Below are positions 36,172-43,675 of a DNA stretch of 43,675 nucleotides, piece by piece. The stretch's first letter is position 1; each line of letters begins with the position of its first letter. The position numbers and the translations under genes were made by a program. The notes below the pieces were generated by a model. That model was not told the DNA's origin. It saw nothing but the letters and a program-made list of their open reading frames with translations, and searched no databases. Source of the DNA: an uncultured Kiloniellales bacterium (GTDB lineage: Bacteria > Pseudomonadota > Alphaproteobacteria > Kiloniellales > JAKSDN01); NCBI GenBank assembly GCA_947258885.1, contig CAMYKD010000010.1:1-43675 (forward strand). Direction: 5' to 3'.

Positions 36172-37103
36172 GCGAAGCGGCGGTCAAGGGCGGCTGGCTC
36201 GCCCGCCTCAAGGCCGGCCTGACGCGCTCGTCAGGCAAGCTGGGCGAGGGCATTACCGGGATCTTTACCAAGCGCCGGCTGGACGACGCGGCCTTGGAGG
36301 AGCTCGAGGAGCTGCTCATCTCGGCCGACCTGGGCGTCGCCACCGCGGCCAAGCTGGCTGCTGGCCTGGCCGGGGAAAAGTTCGACAAGGAAGTCGCGCC
36401 GGACGAGGTGCGAAGGGCGCTCGCCGGCCAGATCGCCGCGATTCTCGCGCCCGTCGCCAGGCCGCTCGCCGTCGACCCGGCGCACAGGCCGCACGTGGTG
36501 TTGGTCGTCGGCGTCAACGGCAGCGGCAAGACCACGACGATCGGCAAGCTCGCCAAGCAGCATCGGGGCCGGGGCCTCAAGGTGCGCCTGGCTGCCGGCG
36601 ATACCTTCCGGGCAGCGGCCATCGAGCAGCTGCAGATCTGGGGCGAGCGGGCCGGCTGTCCGGTGCTCGCCAGGCAGCCGGGCGCCGACGCCGCGGGCCT
36701 GGCCTACGAGGCCCTCGAGACCGCCCGGAGGGAGGGCGACGACCTGCTGCTGATCGACACTGCCGGGCGCCTGCACAACAAGACCGAGCTGATGGCCGAG
36801 CTGGAGAAGGTGGTCCGGGTGCTCAAGAAGCTCGACCCGGAGGCGCCGCACGACTGCCTGCTGGTGCTGGACGCCACGACGGGCCAGAACGCCCACGCCC
36901 AGGTCGAGACCTTCAAGCAGCTGGTCCAGGTGAGCGGCCTCGTCGTCACCAAGCTGGACGGCTCGGCGCGCGGCGGCGTGCTGGTCGCGCTGGCCGAGAA
37001 GTTCGGCCTACCGGTCCACGCGGTTGGCGTCGGCGAGGGCATCGAGGACCTCCACGCCTTCGAGGCCGAGGACTTCGCAAGGGCGCTGGTGGGGGTGGAC
37101 TAG
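36168..37103 (+). CDS. ftsY: SRP receptor GTPase FtsY
   Basis: Docks SRP-bound ribosomes at the membrane; 311 aa. The GTG start overlaps the mtaB stop (GTGA). It has the N domain (GWLARLKAGLTRSSGKLGEGI), G1 GVNGSGKTTTIGKLAKQ, AGDTFRAAAIEQL, DTAGRLHNKTELM, TKLDGSARGG and VGVGEGIEDLHAFEAEDF. It lacks the long acidic A domain of E. coli FtsY, as is usual in alphaproteobacteria. It is last of the dapF-mtaB-ftsY set. Confidence 0.96.
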   Translation: MSEAAVKGGWLARLKAGLTRSSGKLGEGITGIFTKRRLDDAALEELEELLISADLGVATAAKLAAGLAGEKFDKEVAPDEVRRALAGQIAAILAPVARPLAVDPAHRPHVVLVVGVNGSGKTTTIGKLAKQHRGRGLKVRLAAGDTFRAAAIEQLQIWGERAGCPVLARQPGADAAGLAYEALETARREGDDLLLIDTAGRLHNKTELMAELEKVVRVLKKLDPEAPHDCLLVLDATTGQNAHAQVETFKQLVQVSGLVVTKLDGSARGGVLVALAEKFGLPVHAVGVGEGIEDLHAFEAEDFARALVGVD

Positions 37104-37111
37104 TAGGCGGC

Positions 37112-37459
37112 TCAGCCGCCCTTCGCCTTGAACAGCGCGTAGAGCTTCTGGGGCGCGCTGTCGAAATACTTGAACAACGCCGGGCAGAGCCAACCCACCA
37201 TGTCCAGATCCCCGCTGTAGTACCGGATCCCCTCGTATTCCTCCCGGCGCCACTCGAGCTCGGCCTGAAATCAGGGAAACGGTCGGCCGGAAAAAATCAG
37301 CGCAAAGTCCTCGTCCGCATTCGGGATACCGGCGACCATACGGTCGATGATGACATCCGCGCCGGACACAAAAGGTTCTTGGACGAGCCCGCCCTTCTCG
37401 TCGTCGAAGACCCACACGCCCAGCTGTTTGTAAGGGTGGATCACGCGGATCGCGTTCAT
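37112..37459 (-). pseudogene. DUF6717-family gene interrupted by one in-frame TGA
   Basis: Reading from the ATG at 37459 (MNAIRVIHPYKQLGVWVFDD), behind a GGAG ribosome site, the frame gives 62 residues ending ADEDFALIFSGRPFP, then TGA at 37271-37273. It continues open for 52 more codons (FQAELEWRREEYEGIRYYSG, MVGWLCPALFKYFDSAPQKLY) to a second stop at 37112. Both halves match the DUF6717 family I remember, in which the interrupted position is normally Gly, so GGA to TGA would explain it. No frameshift is needed. It is either a nonsense mutation, an error in the sequence, or read-through. Function of the family is unknown. Confidence 0.75.
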
Positions 37460-37531
37460 GGTTCTCTCTCCACCGGCAAGGCGCAAAATGGCCTCTGGCG
37501 GTCCAGCGACCGCCTGCCGAGACGCTGCGGG

Positions 37532-38086
37532 CTAGCGCCGCCGCATGTCGCCGGTCTCGCCGGGCGGGTTGCTGCGTGGTGCAAAGCTGGGCTGATCGCG
37601 CACCTCCTGAAAATGGCCCAGCGCCCAATGCACGGAGGGAAATGCGATCTCCTCCCAGGGAATGTCCTGCCAGCGGAACAGGTCCAGCTCGAGGGTCTCC
37701 GGTCCGGCGGCAAACTCGGGTGCCTCGAGCCGCGCGCGAAAGATCAGCTGGATCTGGCTGATCCGCGGGATCGAGTAGACGGCCAGCAGCTGGTCGATCT
37801 CGATCTCCGCCTGGGCCTCCTCCCAGGCCTCGCGCCGTGCGCCCTCGGGGGCGCTCTCGTGCAGTTCGAGAAAGCCGGCGGGCAGGGTCCAGAATCCCCT
37901 GCGCGGATGGATCGCACGGCGGCACAGCAGGATCCGGTCCTGCCAGGCGACGACCGAGCCGACCACCACTTTCGGGTTCTCGTAGTCGACAAATCCGCAG
38001 TCTTCGCAGATCCGCCGCGGGCGATCGTCTCCGTCCGGGATCCGACGCACGAAACTGGGGCTTGGCGAAGGTCCGGTTTTCGTCAT
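37532..38086 (-). CDS. Nudix hydrolase (ADP-ribose pyrophosphatase-like)
   Basis: Protein of 184 aa, COG1051-like. An N-terminal CxxC (ICEDCGFVDYENP) resembles the zinc-ribbon remnant of NudC-like proteins. The Nudix box reads G-FLELH-E-SAPEGAR-REAWEE, with Gln replacing the usual Gly after the EE pair. WTLPAGFLELHE and FRWQDIPWEEIAFPSVHWAL are conserved surroundings. Expected activity is hydrolysis of a nucleoside-diphosphate derivative; the substrate is not predictable. The ATG at 38086 is preferred over an in-frame start at 38140, and a promoter ends 6 nt before it. It is followed on the same strand by the DUF6717 gene (72 nt). Confidence 0.88.
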   Translation of the reverse strand: MTKTGPSPSPSFVRRIPDGDDRPRRICEDCGFVDYENPKVVVGSVVAWQDRILLCRRAIHPRRGFWTLPAGFLELHESAPEGARREAWEEAQAEIEIDQLLAVYSIPRISQIQLIFRARLEAPEFAAGPETLELDLFRWQDIPWEEIAFPSVHWALGHFQEVRDQPSFAPRSNPPGETGDMRRR

Positions 38087-38092
38087 GGTCGC

Positions 38093-38121
38093 AGTGTGGT
38101 CCAGCCCGGAATCCAGGACAA
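38093..38121 (-). promoter_or_regulatory. Possible leaderless promoter of the Nudix gene
   Basis: Minus-strand TTGTCC (38116-38121) and CACACT (38093-38098) are separated by 17 nt; the ATG follows 6 nt after the -10. The hexamers are weak, but the spacing copies the other leaderless candidates. Confidence 0.3.
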
Positions 38122-38218
38122 GCCGGCGCGTGCGGCGCAAGCCTGCCTGCGCATGCCGGCACGAGTTTCTTCGCCCGAGACTCCTATCGGGGCATTGAGG
38201 AAATGTTAACAGTCTTCG

Positions 38219-38247
38219 TTAACGATGGCTAATACCCCGTTTACACT
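38219..38247 (+). promoter_or_regulatory. Promoter of the small exported protein, with GTTAAC repeats
   Basis: TTAACG (38219-38224) and TACACT (38242-38247) are 17 nt apart; the -10 is identical to that of the EEP gene. The -35 overlaps the second of two GTTAAC palindromes (38205-38210 and 38218-38223) separated by 7 nt, which could be an operator. Confidence 0.45.
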
Positions 38248-38298
38248 ATTCACGCGAGTGTCTCGTCTAAACAGGACACCAGGAGGTTAAATCTCTCG

Positions 38299-38613
38299 AT
38301 GGCCAAGATCTTGAAAAGCATCGTGCTGGCGGCTGCCTTCATCCTACCCCTGTCCGGCGCGCCCGCCGAGGCGCAGCAACTGTGCAGCGAGCGCGGCAAG
38401 GTGATCGGACAGTTCTCCAAGGTGTACAAGGAAACCCCCGTGGCCGGCGGGTTGACCCGGGACGGCCGCCTGATCGAGATCCTTTCCACCGGCGACGGCA
38501 GCACCTGGACGATCGTCATCTCCAAGCCCGGTGGCGAAACCTGCGTCATGATGGCCGGCGAGGGTTGGCGTCCGCTCAAGCTCAAGGCCGTCGAGCTCGG
38601 CCCCGAGGCGTGA
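38299..38613 (+). CDS. Small exported protein of unknown function
   Basis: Protein of 104 aa with a clean Sec signal peptide (positively charged MAKILK, hydrophobic SIVLAAAFILPLSG, cut after AEA at about residue 25), leaving about 79 mature residues. Two cysteines (Cys29 and one in GGETCVMM) could form a disulfide in the periplasm. The mature part alternates hydrophobic and polar residues (RLIEILSTGDGSTWTIVISKPGGE, GEGWRPLKL), suggesting a small beta fold. AGGAGG lies 12 nt before the ATG, and a promoter is predicted upstream. Family not recognised. mreB follows 104 nt downstream on the same strand. Confidence 0.8.
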   Translation: MAKILKSIVLAAAFILPLSGAPAEAQQLCSERGKVIGQFSKVYKETPVAGGLTRDGRLIEILSTGDGSTWTIVISKPGGETCVMMAGEGWRPLKLKAVELGPEA

Positions 38614-38657
38614 AGAGAAATCCGCCGTCCGACAGAATTCCTGTTCGGATTTAATAA

Positions 38658-39758
<1,101 letters not shown>

Positions 39759-39847
39759 TCCCCGCGGCGCGCCGGGACAACGAGCACGGGCCCTGATTCA
39801 CCGCGGATAGCCGATCCGTCAGAGCACGTCGCCGGTATCGCCGGCGA

Positions 39848-41053
39848 TCAACTGGCTGCCGCCTCGAGCGCGGCGACGCCGGGCAGCGTCTTGCCTTCCA
39901 GCCATTCGAGAAAGGCGCCGCCGGCGGTCGAGACGTAGGAGAAGTCCTCCGCCACACCGGCATGGGCGAGCGCCGCCACCGTATCTCCACCGCCGGCCAC
40001 CGACAGCAGCTGCCCGGCGCGGGTCAGTTCCGCCGCCGCCTGCGCCACGGCGTTCGTGCCGGCATCGAAGGGCGGCAGCTCGAAGCAGCCGAGCGGCCCG
40101 TTCCATAGCAATGTCCGGCAATCCCCCAGACGCCGCGCCAGGTGGGCGGCCGTGGCCGGGCCGACATCGAGGATCATCTCGTCCTCGGGCACCTCCTCGA
40201 TCGACACGGTGCGGCTCGCCGCGCCGGCCGTCAGTTCCGCTGCTACCAGCGCATCGCTCGGCAGCACGACGTCGCAGCGGGCTTCCTTGGCCTGCTCGAC
40301 GATGGCCCGCGCCGTCTCCGCCATGTCGTGCTCGCAGAGCGAACGGCCGACCGCCACGCCCAGGGCGTTCAGAAAGGTGTTCGCCATGCCGCCGCCGATC
40401 ACCAGCATGTCGACCCGCCGCACCAGATTGCCGAGCAGATCCAGCTTGGTCGAGATCTTGGCGCCGCCGACGATCGCCGCAACCGGCCGCGCCGGCGACT
40501 CGAGGGCGTTGGCCAGGTGTTCCAGCTCGCCCTGCATCAGGCGACCGGCGGCGGCCGGCAGCAGGCGCGCCAACGCCTCGACCGAGGCATGGGCGCGGTG
40601 TGCGGTGGAAAAGGCGTCGTTCACATAGATATCGCCGAGCTTCGCGAGGTCCGCGGCGAAGCCGGCGTCGTTCGCCTCCTCGCCTGCATGAAATCTCAGG
40701 TTCTCGAGCAGGACCACCTGGCCGTCGTCCAGGCCCGCCACCGCCTCGGCCGCCGCCGGGCCGACGCAGTCGACGGCGAAGACGACCGGCCGGCCGGCCA
40801 ACGCCGTCGAAAGGGGCGCGACGAGCGGCGCCAAAGACAGCTCCGGAGCGGGCTTCCCTTTTGGCCTGCCGAAATGAGACAGCAGAACGATGCGCGCGCC
40901 CCTGTCGGCGAGCTCGCTGATGGTCGGTACCAAGCGGTCGATACGGGTTGTATCGGTGACCCGCCCGGCCTGCATGGGGACGTTGAGATCGGCGCGCAGC
41001 AGCACGCGGCGTCCCGCCACATCCAAGTCTTCAAGGGTGTTGAAGTGTGCCAT
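39848..41053 (-). CDS. pgk: Phosphoglycerate kinase
   Basis: Transfers phosphate between 1,3-bisphosphoglycerate and ADP in glycolysis/gluconeogenesis; 401 aa, the normal length. It has [84 protein letters not shown] and [12 protein letters not shown]. The ATG is preceded by a CACTG-N5-CAGTG inverted repeat (41065-41079) containing CATAAC, possibly a regulated promoter. gap and tkt, common neighbours of pgk, are not present here. Confidence 0.97.
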   Translation of the reverse strand: MAHFNTLEDLDVAGRRVLLRADLNVPMQAGRVTDTTRIDRLVPTISELADRGARIVLLSHFGRPKGKPAPELSLAPLVAPLSTALAGRPVVFAVDCVGPAAAEAVAGLDDGQVVLLENLRFHAGEEANDAGFAADLAKLGDIYVNDAFSTAHRAHASVEALARLLPAAAGRLMQGELEHLANALESPARPVAAIVGGAKISTKLDLLGNLVRRVDMLVIGGGMANTFLNALGVAVGRSLCEHDMAETARAIVEQAKEARCDVVLPSDALVAAELTAGAASRTVSIEEVPEDEMILDVGPATAAHLARRLGDCRTLLWNGPLGCFELPPFDAGTNAVAQAAAELTRAGQLLSVAGGGDTVAALAHAGVAEDFSYVSTAGGAFLEWLEGKTLPGVAALEAAAS

Positions 41054-41184
41054 CCCGAATTCTCCACTGTTATGCAGTGAATACGGAACGGGCGGGTCTA
41101 TGGCAAGCCCCGGCCGCCGGGTCGGTTGACTTCCCGGCGCGCCGGACCCAGGCTTGCAGGCGCGAGACTGCCACGAGGCGCATT

Positions 41185-41988
41185 ATGGCTTATGGGCTGG
41201 CCCTGATCACCGGCGCGACCAGCGGCATCGGCGAGGCCTTCGCCCGTGAGCTGCCGCGAGCGACCGGCCTGCTCCTGACCGGTCGCGACGAGCCGCGGCT
41301 GGCGGCCCTCGCCGAGGAGCTGGCCGAGCCGGGACGCCATGTCGAGACCGTGGCCGCCAACCTCGCCGGGGACGCGGGCCGCCAGGCGCTGATCGCCCGC
41401 GCGGCCGGGCTGCCGATCGACCTGCTGATCAACAATGCCGGTCTCGGCTACTTCGTGCCTTTCCTCGAGAACCCGGCGGAGCGCGAGGGCGAGATGGTCC
41501 AAGTGAACTGCCTGGCACCGGTGCTGCTGACCCGAGCGCTCCTGCCGGGCATGCTGGCGCGGGCGGCCGAGAAGGGCGGCCGGCGGGCCGGCGTGATCGT
41601 CGTCGCCAGCACGGCCGCCTTCTACCCGTTGCCCGGGCTCGCCACCTACACGGCCACCAAGGCCTTCGATCTGTCCTTCGCCGAGAGCCTGGCTGGAGAG
41701 CTGCACGGAGTTCCGGTGGACGTGCTGGCGCTTTGCCCCGGACCAACGCACTCCAACTTCTTTGACCGTTCGGGATTGCCGAATCCGAAATCCGCCGCCA
41801 TGGCCAGCCCGCGGCAAGTGGTGCGCGAAGGCCTGGCGGCACTCGGCCGGCGCACGGTCCACGTGGTCGGCGGCGCCAACCGGCTGGCGGCCACAGCGAC
41901 ACGCCTGGCGCCCCGGCCCCTGCTGCAAGCGGGCGCGCGCCGCACCATGCGGCGTTGGGGCCGGCGGCGCCGGGCAGGAGAGGACTGA
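41185..41988 (+). CDS. SDR family oxidoreductase (DltE-like)
   Basis: Short-chain dehydrogenase of 267 aa. It has TGATSGIGEAFA (cofactor), LINNAGLG, a catalytic Ser in VVASTAAFYPLPG and YTATK (Tyr and Lys). ALCPGPTHSNFFDRSG and the tail, VREGLAALGRRTVHVVGGANR followed by a basic Arg-rich C-terminus, match the SDR subgroup COG0300 that includes lipid-related reductases. GAGG lies 8 nt before the ATG at 41185; the frame opens earlier, but homology starts here. It ends 3 nt before the methyltransferase gene, so the two are almost certainly co-translated. Confidence 0.88.
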   Translation: MAYGLALITGATSGIGEAFARELPRATGLLLTGRDEPRLAALAEELAEPGRHVETVAANLAGDAGRQALIARAAGLPIDLLINNAGLGYFVPFLENPAEREGEMVQVNCLAPVLLTRALLPGMLARAAEKGGRRAGVIVVASTAAFYPLPGLATYTATKAFDLSFAESLAGELHGVPVDVLALCPGPTHSNFFDRSGLPNPKSAAMASPRQVVREGLAALGRRTVHVVGGANRLAATATRLAPRPLLQAGARRTMRRWGRRRRAGED

Positions 41989-41991
41989 GTC

Positions 41992-43038
41992 GTGGCCGGG
42001 CCACCCCTCTCACCGCTGGCGCGGACCGCCTATGCGGTCGGACAAGGCGCGCGCGTCGGTCTGTTCTGGAGCCAGTACTGGCTGACCGCCCGGCTTACCA
42101 AGCCGGTCGAGGCGCCCCGTCCGATCGCAGGGCGATTCCCCGGGCCGCGGCGTGTTCGCGCCGATCTCGGCGAGCTCCTGATGCGGGACTGGCGCAACAT
42201 CGAGGCGGGCCTTTACCGAATGCCGCATGATCTGGCGGCGTCCCCCATCAGGGCCCTGGCCGACGCCGGCAGGTATTTCGCCGACCTGCGGCAGGTGGAA
42301 CGTCGGCGCCATGCCCGCGACGCCCGGGAGGTCCGGCGCGACGGGCCGCCACAAGACGGCCTGCCGTCTTACTACCTGCAGAATTTCCACTATCAGACCG
42401 ACGGCTACCTGAGCCGGCGCTCGGCCGAGCTCTATGATCATCAGGTCGAGGTGTTGTTCGGCGGCGGCGCCGACGCCATGCGCCGGCAGGCCCTGGTACC
42501 GCTCCACCACTTTCTCGAGGGGCGGCGAAGCGCAGACACCCGGCTGGTCGACCTGGCCTGCGGGACCGGGCGGTTTCTCACCTTCGTCAAGGACAACTAT
42601 CCGCGCCTCGAGATCACCGCGCTCGACCTCAGTCCGGCCTACCTGGCCAAGGCGCGGGAGCTGCTGAGCCCCTGGGGCCGCGTCGATTTCGTCGAAGCGC
42701 CGGCCGAGGCGACCGGCCTGCCGGAGGGCAGCTGCGACGTCGTCACGTGCATCTATCTATTCCATGAGCTGCCCCGGAGCGTACGCGGGCGCGTCGCCCG
42801 GGAGATCGCGCGCATCCTGAGGCCGGGCGGAAAGCTCATCTTCCTGGACTCCCTTCAGCTCGGCGACGAACCGGATTACGACGGCCTGCTGGAGTATTTC
42901 CCGGTGGCCTTTCACGAGCCCTATTACGCGGACTACATCCGCCAGGATCTGCCGGCCGCCTTCGCCGCCGCGGGGCTCACCCTGGAGCGGGCCGAGCGGG
43001 TCTATCTGTCGCGCCTGATGGTGCTCGCCAAGCCCTGA
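41992..43038 (+). CDS. Class I SAM-dependent methyltransferase
   Basis: Protein of 348 aa. About the first 150 residues form an extra N-terminal region (helical, many Arg, with LPSYYLQNFHYQTDGYLSRR and SAELYDHQVEVLFGG); the Rossmann methyltransferase fold follows with motif I VDLACGTGRFL, motif II ITALDLSP, DVVTCIYLFHELP and RILRPGGKLIFLDS. It resembles small-molecule or lipid/quinone methyltransferases; the substrate is not predictable. It starts with GTG and has AGGAGAGG upstream. Next to the SDR it may be a two-step modification pair. Confidence 0.86.
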   Translation: MAGPPLSPLARTAYAVGQGARVGLFWSQYWLTARLTKPVEAPRPIAGRFPGPRRVRADLGELLMRDWRNIEAGLYRMPHDLAASPIRALADAGRYFADLRQVERRRHARDAREVRRDGPPQDGLPSYYLQNFHYQTDGYLSRRSAELYDHQVEVLFGGGADAMRRQALVPLHHFLEGRRSADTRLVDLACGTGRFLTFVKDNYPRLEITALDLSPAYLAKARELLSPWGRVDFVEAPAEATGLPEGSCDVVTCIYLFHELPRSVRGRVAREIARILRPGGKLIFLDSLQLGDEPDYDGLLEYFPVAFHEPYYADYIRQDLPAAFAAAGLTLERAERVYLSRLMVLAKP

Positions 43039-43051
43039 AGCGAGCGTTATG

Positions 43052-43066
43052 TTAATCGCTCGGTAA
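43052..43066 (+). promoter_or_regulatory. Near-consensus CtrA site before the response regulator
   Basis: TTAA-TCGCTCG-GTAA, one mismatch to TTAA-N7-TTAA, 24 nt before the response regulator start codon. Single sites of this quality arise by chance fairly often. Confidence 0.3.
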
Positions 43067-43090
43067 CCGCGTCGTTCTAGGCTGATGGTC

Positions 43091-43504
43091 ATGAGCCTGC
43101 ACGAGCCAGCTCCCGAGCGCCAGTCTCTCCCGCCGACCGCGCACAGCGTGCTCATCGCCGACGACGACGACACGCTCCGGGAACAGCTTGCCACCTACCT
43201 CGTTCGCCAAGGGATCCGTTGCCTCCTCGCCAAGAACGGCGCCGAGACCCTCGAGACCCTCGAGACCCAACGGCCCGAAGTCGTTCTACTCGACGTCTGC
43301 CTGCCGGACATGAGCGGCCTCGAGATCGCCCGGCGCATCCGCCAGGCAACGCCCAGGCCCAAGGTCATCTTGATGTCCGGCTACGACGCCGCCGTGAGCG
43401 AGGCCAAGCGGGCGGACCTCGAGGTCTTGATGGTGATCGAGAAACCAGTGCCGCTTTGGGCCGTCGCCCGGGCCCTCGAACAAGCCTTCGACCGGGCCGC
43501 TTAG
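43091..43504 (+). CDS. Single-domain response regulator
   Basis: Receiver-only protein of 137 aa: acidic pocket IADDDD near residue 23, phospho-accepting Asp in LLDVCLPDMSG, Ser/Thr-equivalent region ILMSGYD and conserved Lys in VIEKPVP. There is no output domain, so it must act through partners, such as a phosphorelay or motor. The preferred ATG at 43091 and an alternative at 43085 differ by two codons. No histidine kinase is in the window; 171 nt of non-coding sequence follow to the right edge, with nothing distinct in them. Confidence 0.88.
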   Translation: MSLHEPAPERQSLPPTAHSVLIADDDDTLREQLATYLVRQGIRCLLAKNGAETLETLETQRPEVVLLDVCLPDMSGLEIARRIRQATPRPKVILMSGYDAAVSEAKRADLEVLMVIEKPVPLWAVARALEQAFDRAA

Positions 43505-43675
43505 GGTCTGGAACGGAATTATCGATACGTTTGGCGGGAGCGAATTCTCGCCAGGGTTAGGAGCGGGCGGCGCGGGGGGGTGGGGTCCCCATGAGCCGTC
43601 CGCGACGCGGCCCTGGCGGGAATTGGCCCCGTCCCGCGGGGATCGGGCGCAATCGGCCCGCTGCCGCGTCGCTCG

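Noticed and set aside
38206-38222. TTAA-N9-TTAA as a canonical CtrA site
   Set aside because: Spacing is 9, not 7; kept only as a repeat overlapping a promoter.

Overview
The window is chromosomal DNA of high GC content (roughly two thirds G+C by eye) from an alphaproteobacterium, most likely a Rhodospirillales/Kiloniellales-type organism. The grounds are the gene families and their order: sucC-mdh-zapE, sdhCDAB, dapF-mtaB-ftsY facing ffh-rpsP-rimM-trmD-rplS-leuCDB, ethylmalonyl-CoA pathway genes, and CtrA-type sites (TTAA-N7-TTAA). There is no rRNA, tRNA, IS element, prophage or CRISPR array that I can see. Nearly everything is core metabolism and housekeeping; the unusual material is in the non-coding stretches and in a few broken genes.

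Layout. 1-6.4 kb (minus strand): the 5' part of sucC, then mdh, zapE, and a three-gene redox cluster (nitronate monooxygenase, SDR, SAF-domain oxidoreductase). 6.6-12.8 kb: a mixed block with an EEP-family phosphohydrolase, a DUF6494 protein, a membrane-anchored GDPD, recQ, a zinc-free quinone/enoyl reductase and a PaiB-like flavoprotein. 12.9-16.7 kb (minus): succinate dehydrogenase, sdhC-sdhD-sdhA-ridA-sdhB, with a RidA-family gene inside the operon. 16.7-18.0 kb: a 1.3-kb gene-free region. It holds the sdh promoter, a cluster of DnaA boxes and repeats, about 0.7 kb packed with small hairpins, and a self-contained minus-strand unit of promoter, folded RNA and intrinsic terminator. 18.0-20.0 kb (minus): a CitE-like lyase and mesaconyl-CoA hydratase, overlapping by 4 nt. 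20.0-25.2 kb: pyridoxal kinase, a Kef-type antiporter, a DUF123 protein, asd, and two small orphan genes, each followed by a hairpin terminator.

25.3-33.6 kb (all minus): leuC-leuD-leuB downstream of ffh-rpsP-rimM-trmD-rplS, with an S16 protein that carries a very long acidic tail, then a frameshifted lipoprotein-like gene and a small cysteine-rich gene. 33.6-34.1 kb: a divergent intergenic region with an AT-rich island holding two perfect CtrA sites. 34.1-37.1 kb: dapF, mtaB and ftsY, coupled by 4-nt overlaps. 37.1-43.5 kb: a DUF6717 gene interrupted by one TGA codon, a Nudix hydrolase, a small exported protein, an mreB with no mreC/mreD beside it, pgk, an SDR plus methyltransferase pair, and a lone receiver-domain response regulator.

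How the genes fit together. sucC, mdh and sdhCDAB are TCA-cycle steps. Mesaconyl-CoA hydratase and the malyl-CoA lyase/thioesterase-type protein belong to the ethylmalonyl-CoA route for acetyl-CoA assimilation, which feeds glyoxylate, malate and succinate into that cycle. ffh and ftsY form the SRP targeting pair. The best places for a second look are the non-coding region at 16.8-17.95 kb, the CtrA/AT island at 33.8 kb, and the recurring -10 boxes placed 6-7 nt before start codons, which suggest leaderless mRNAs.
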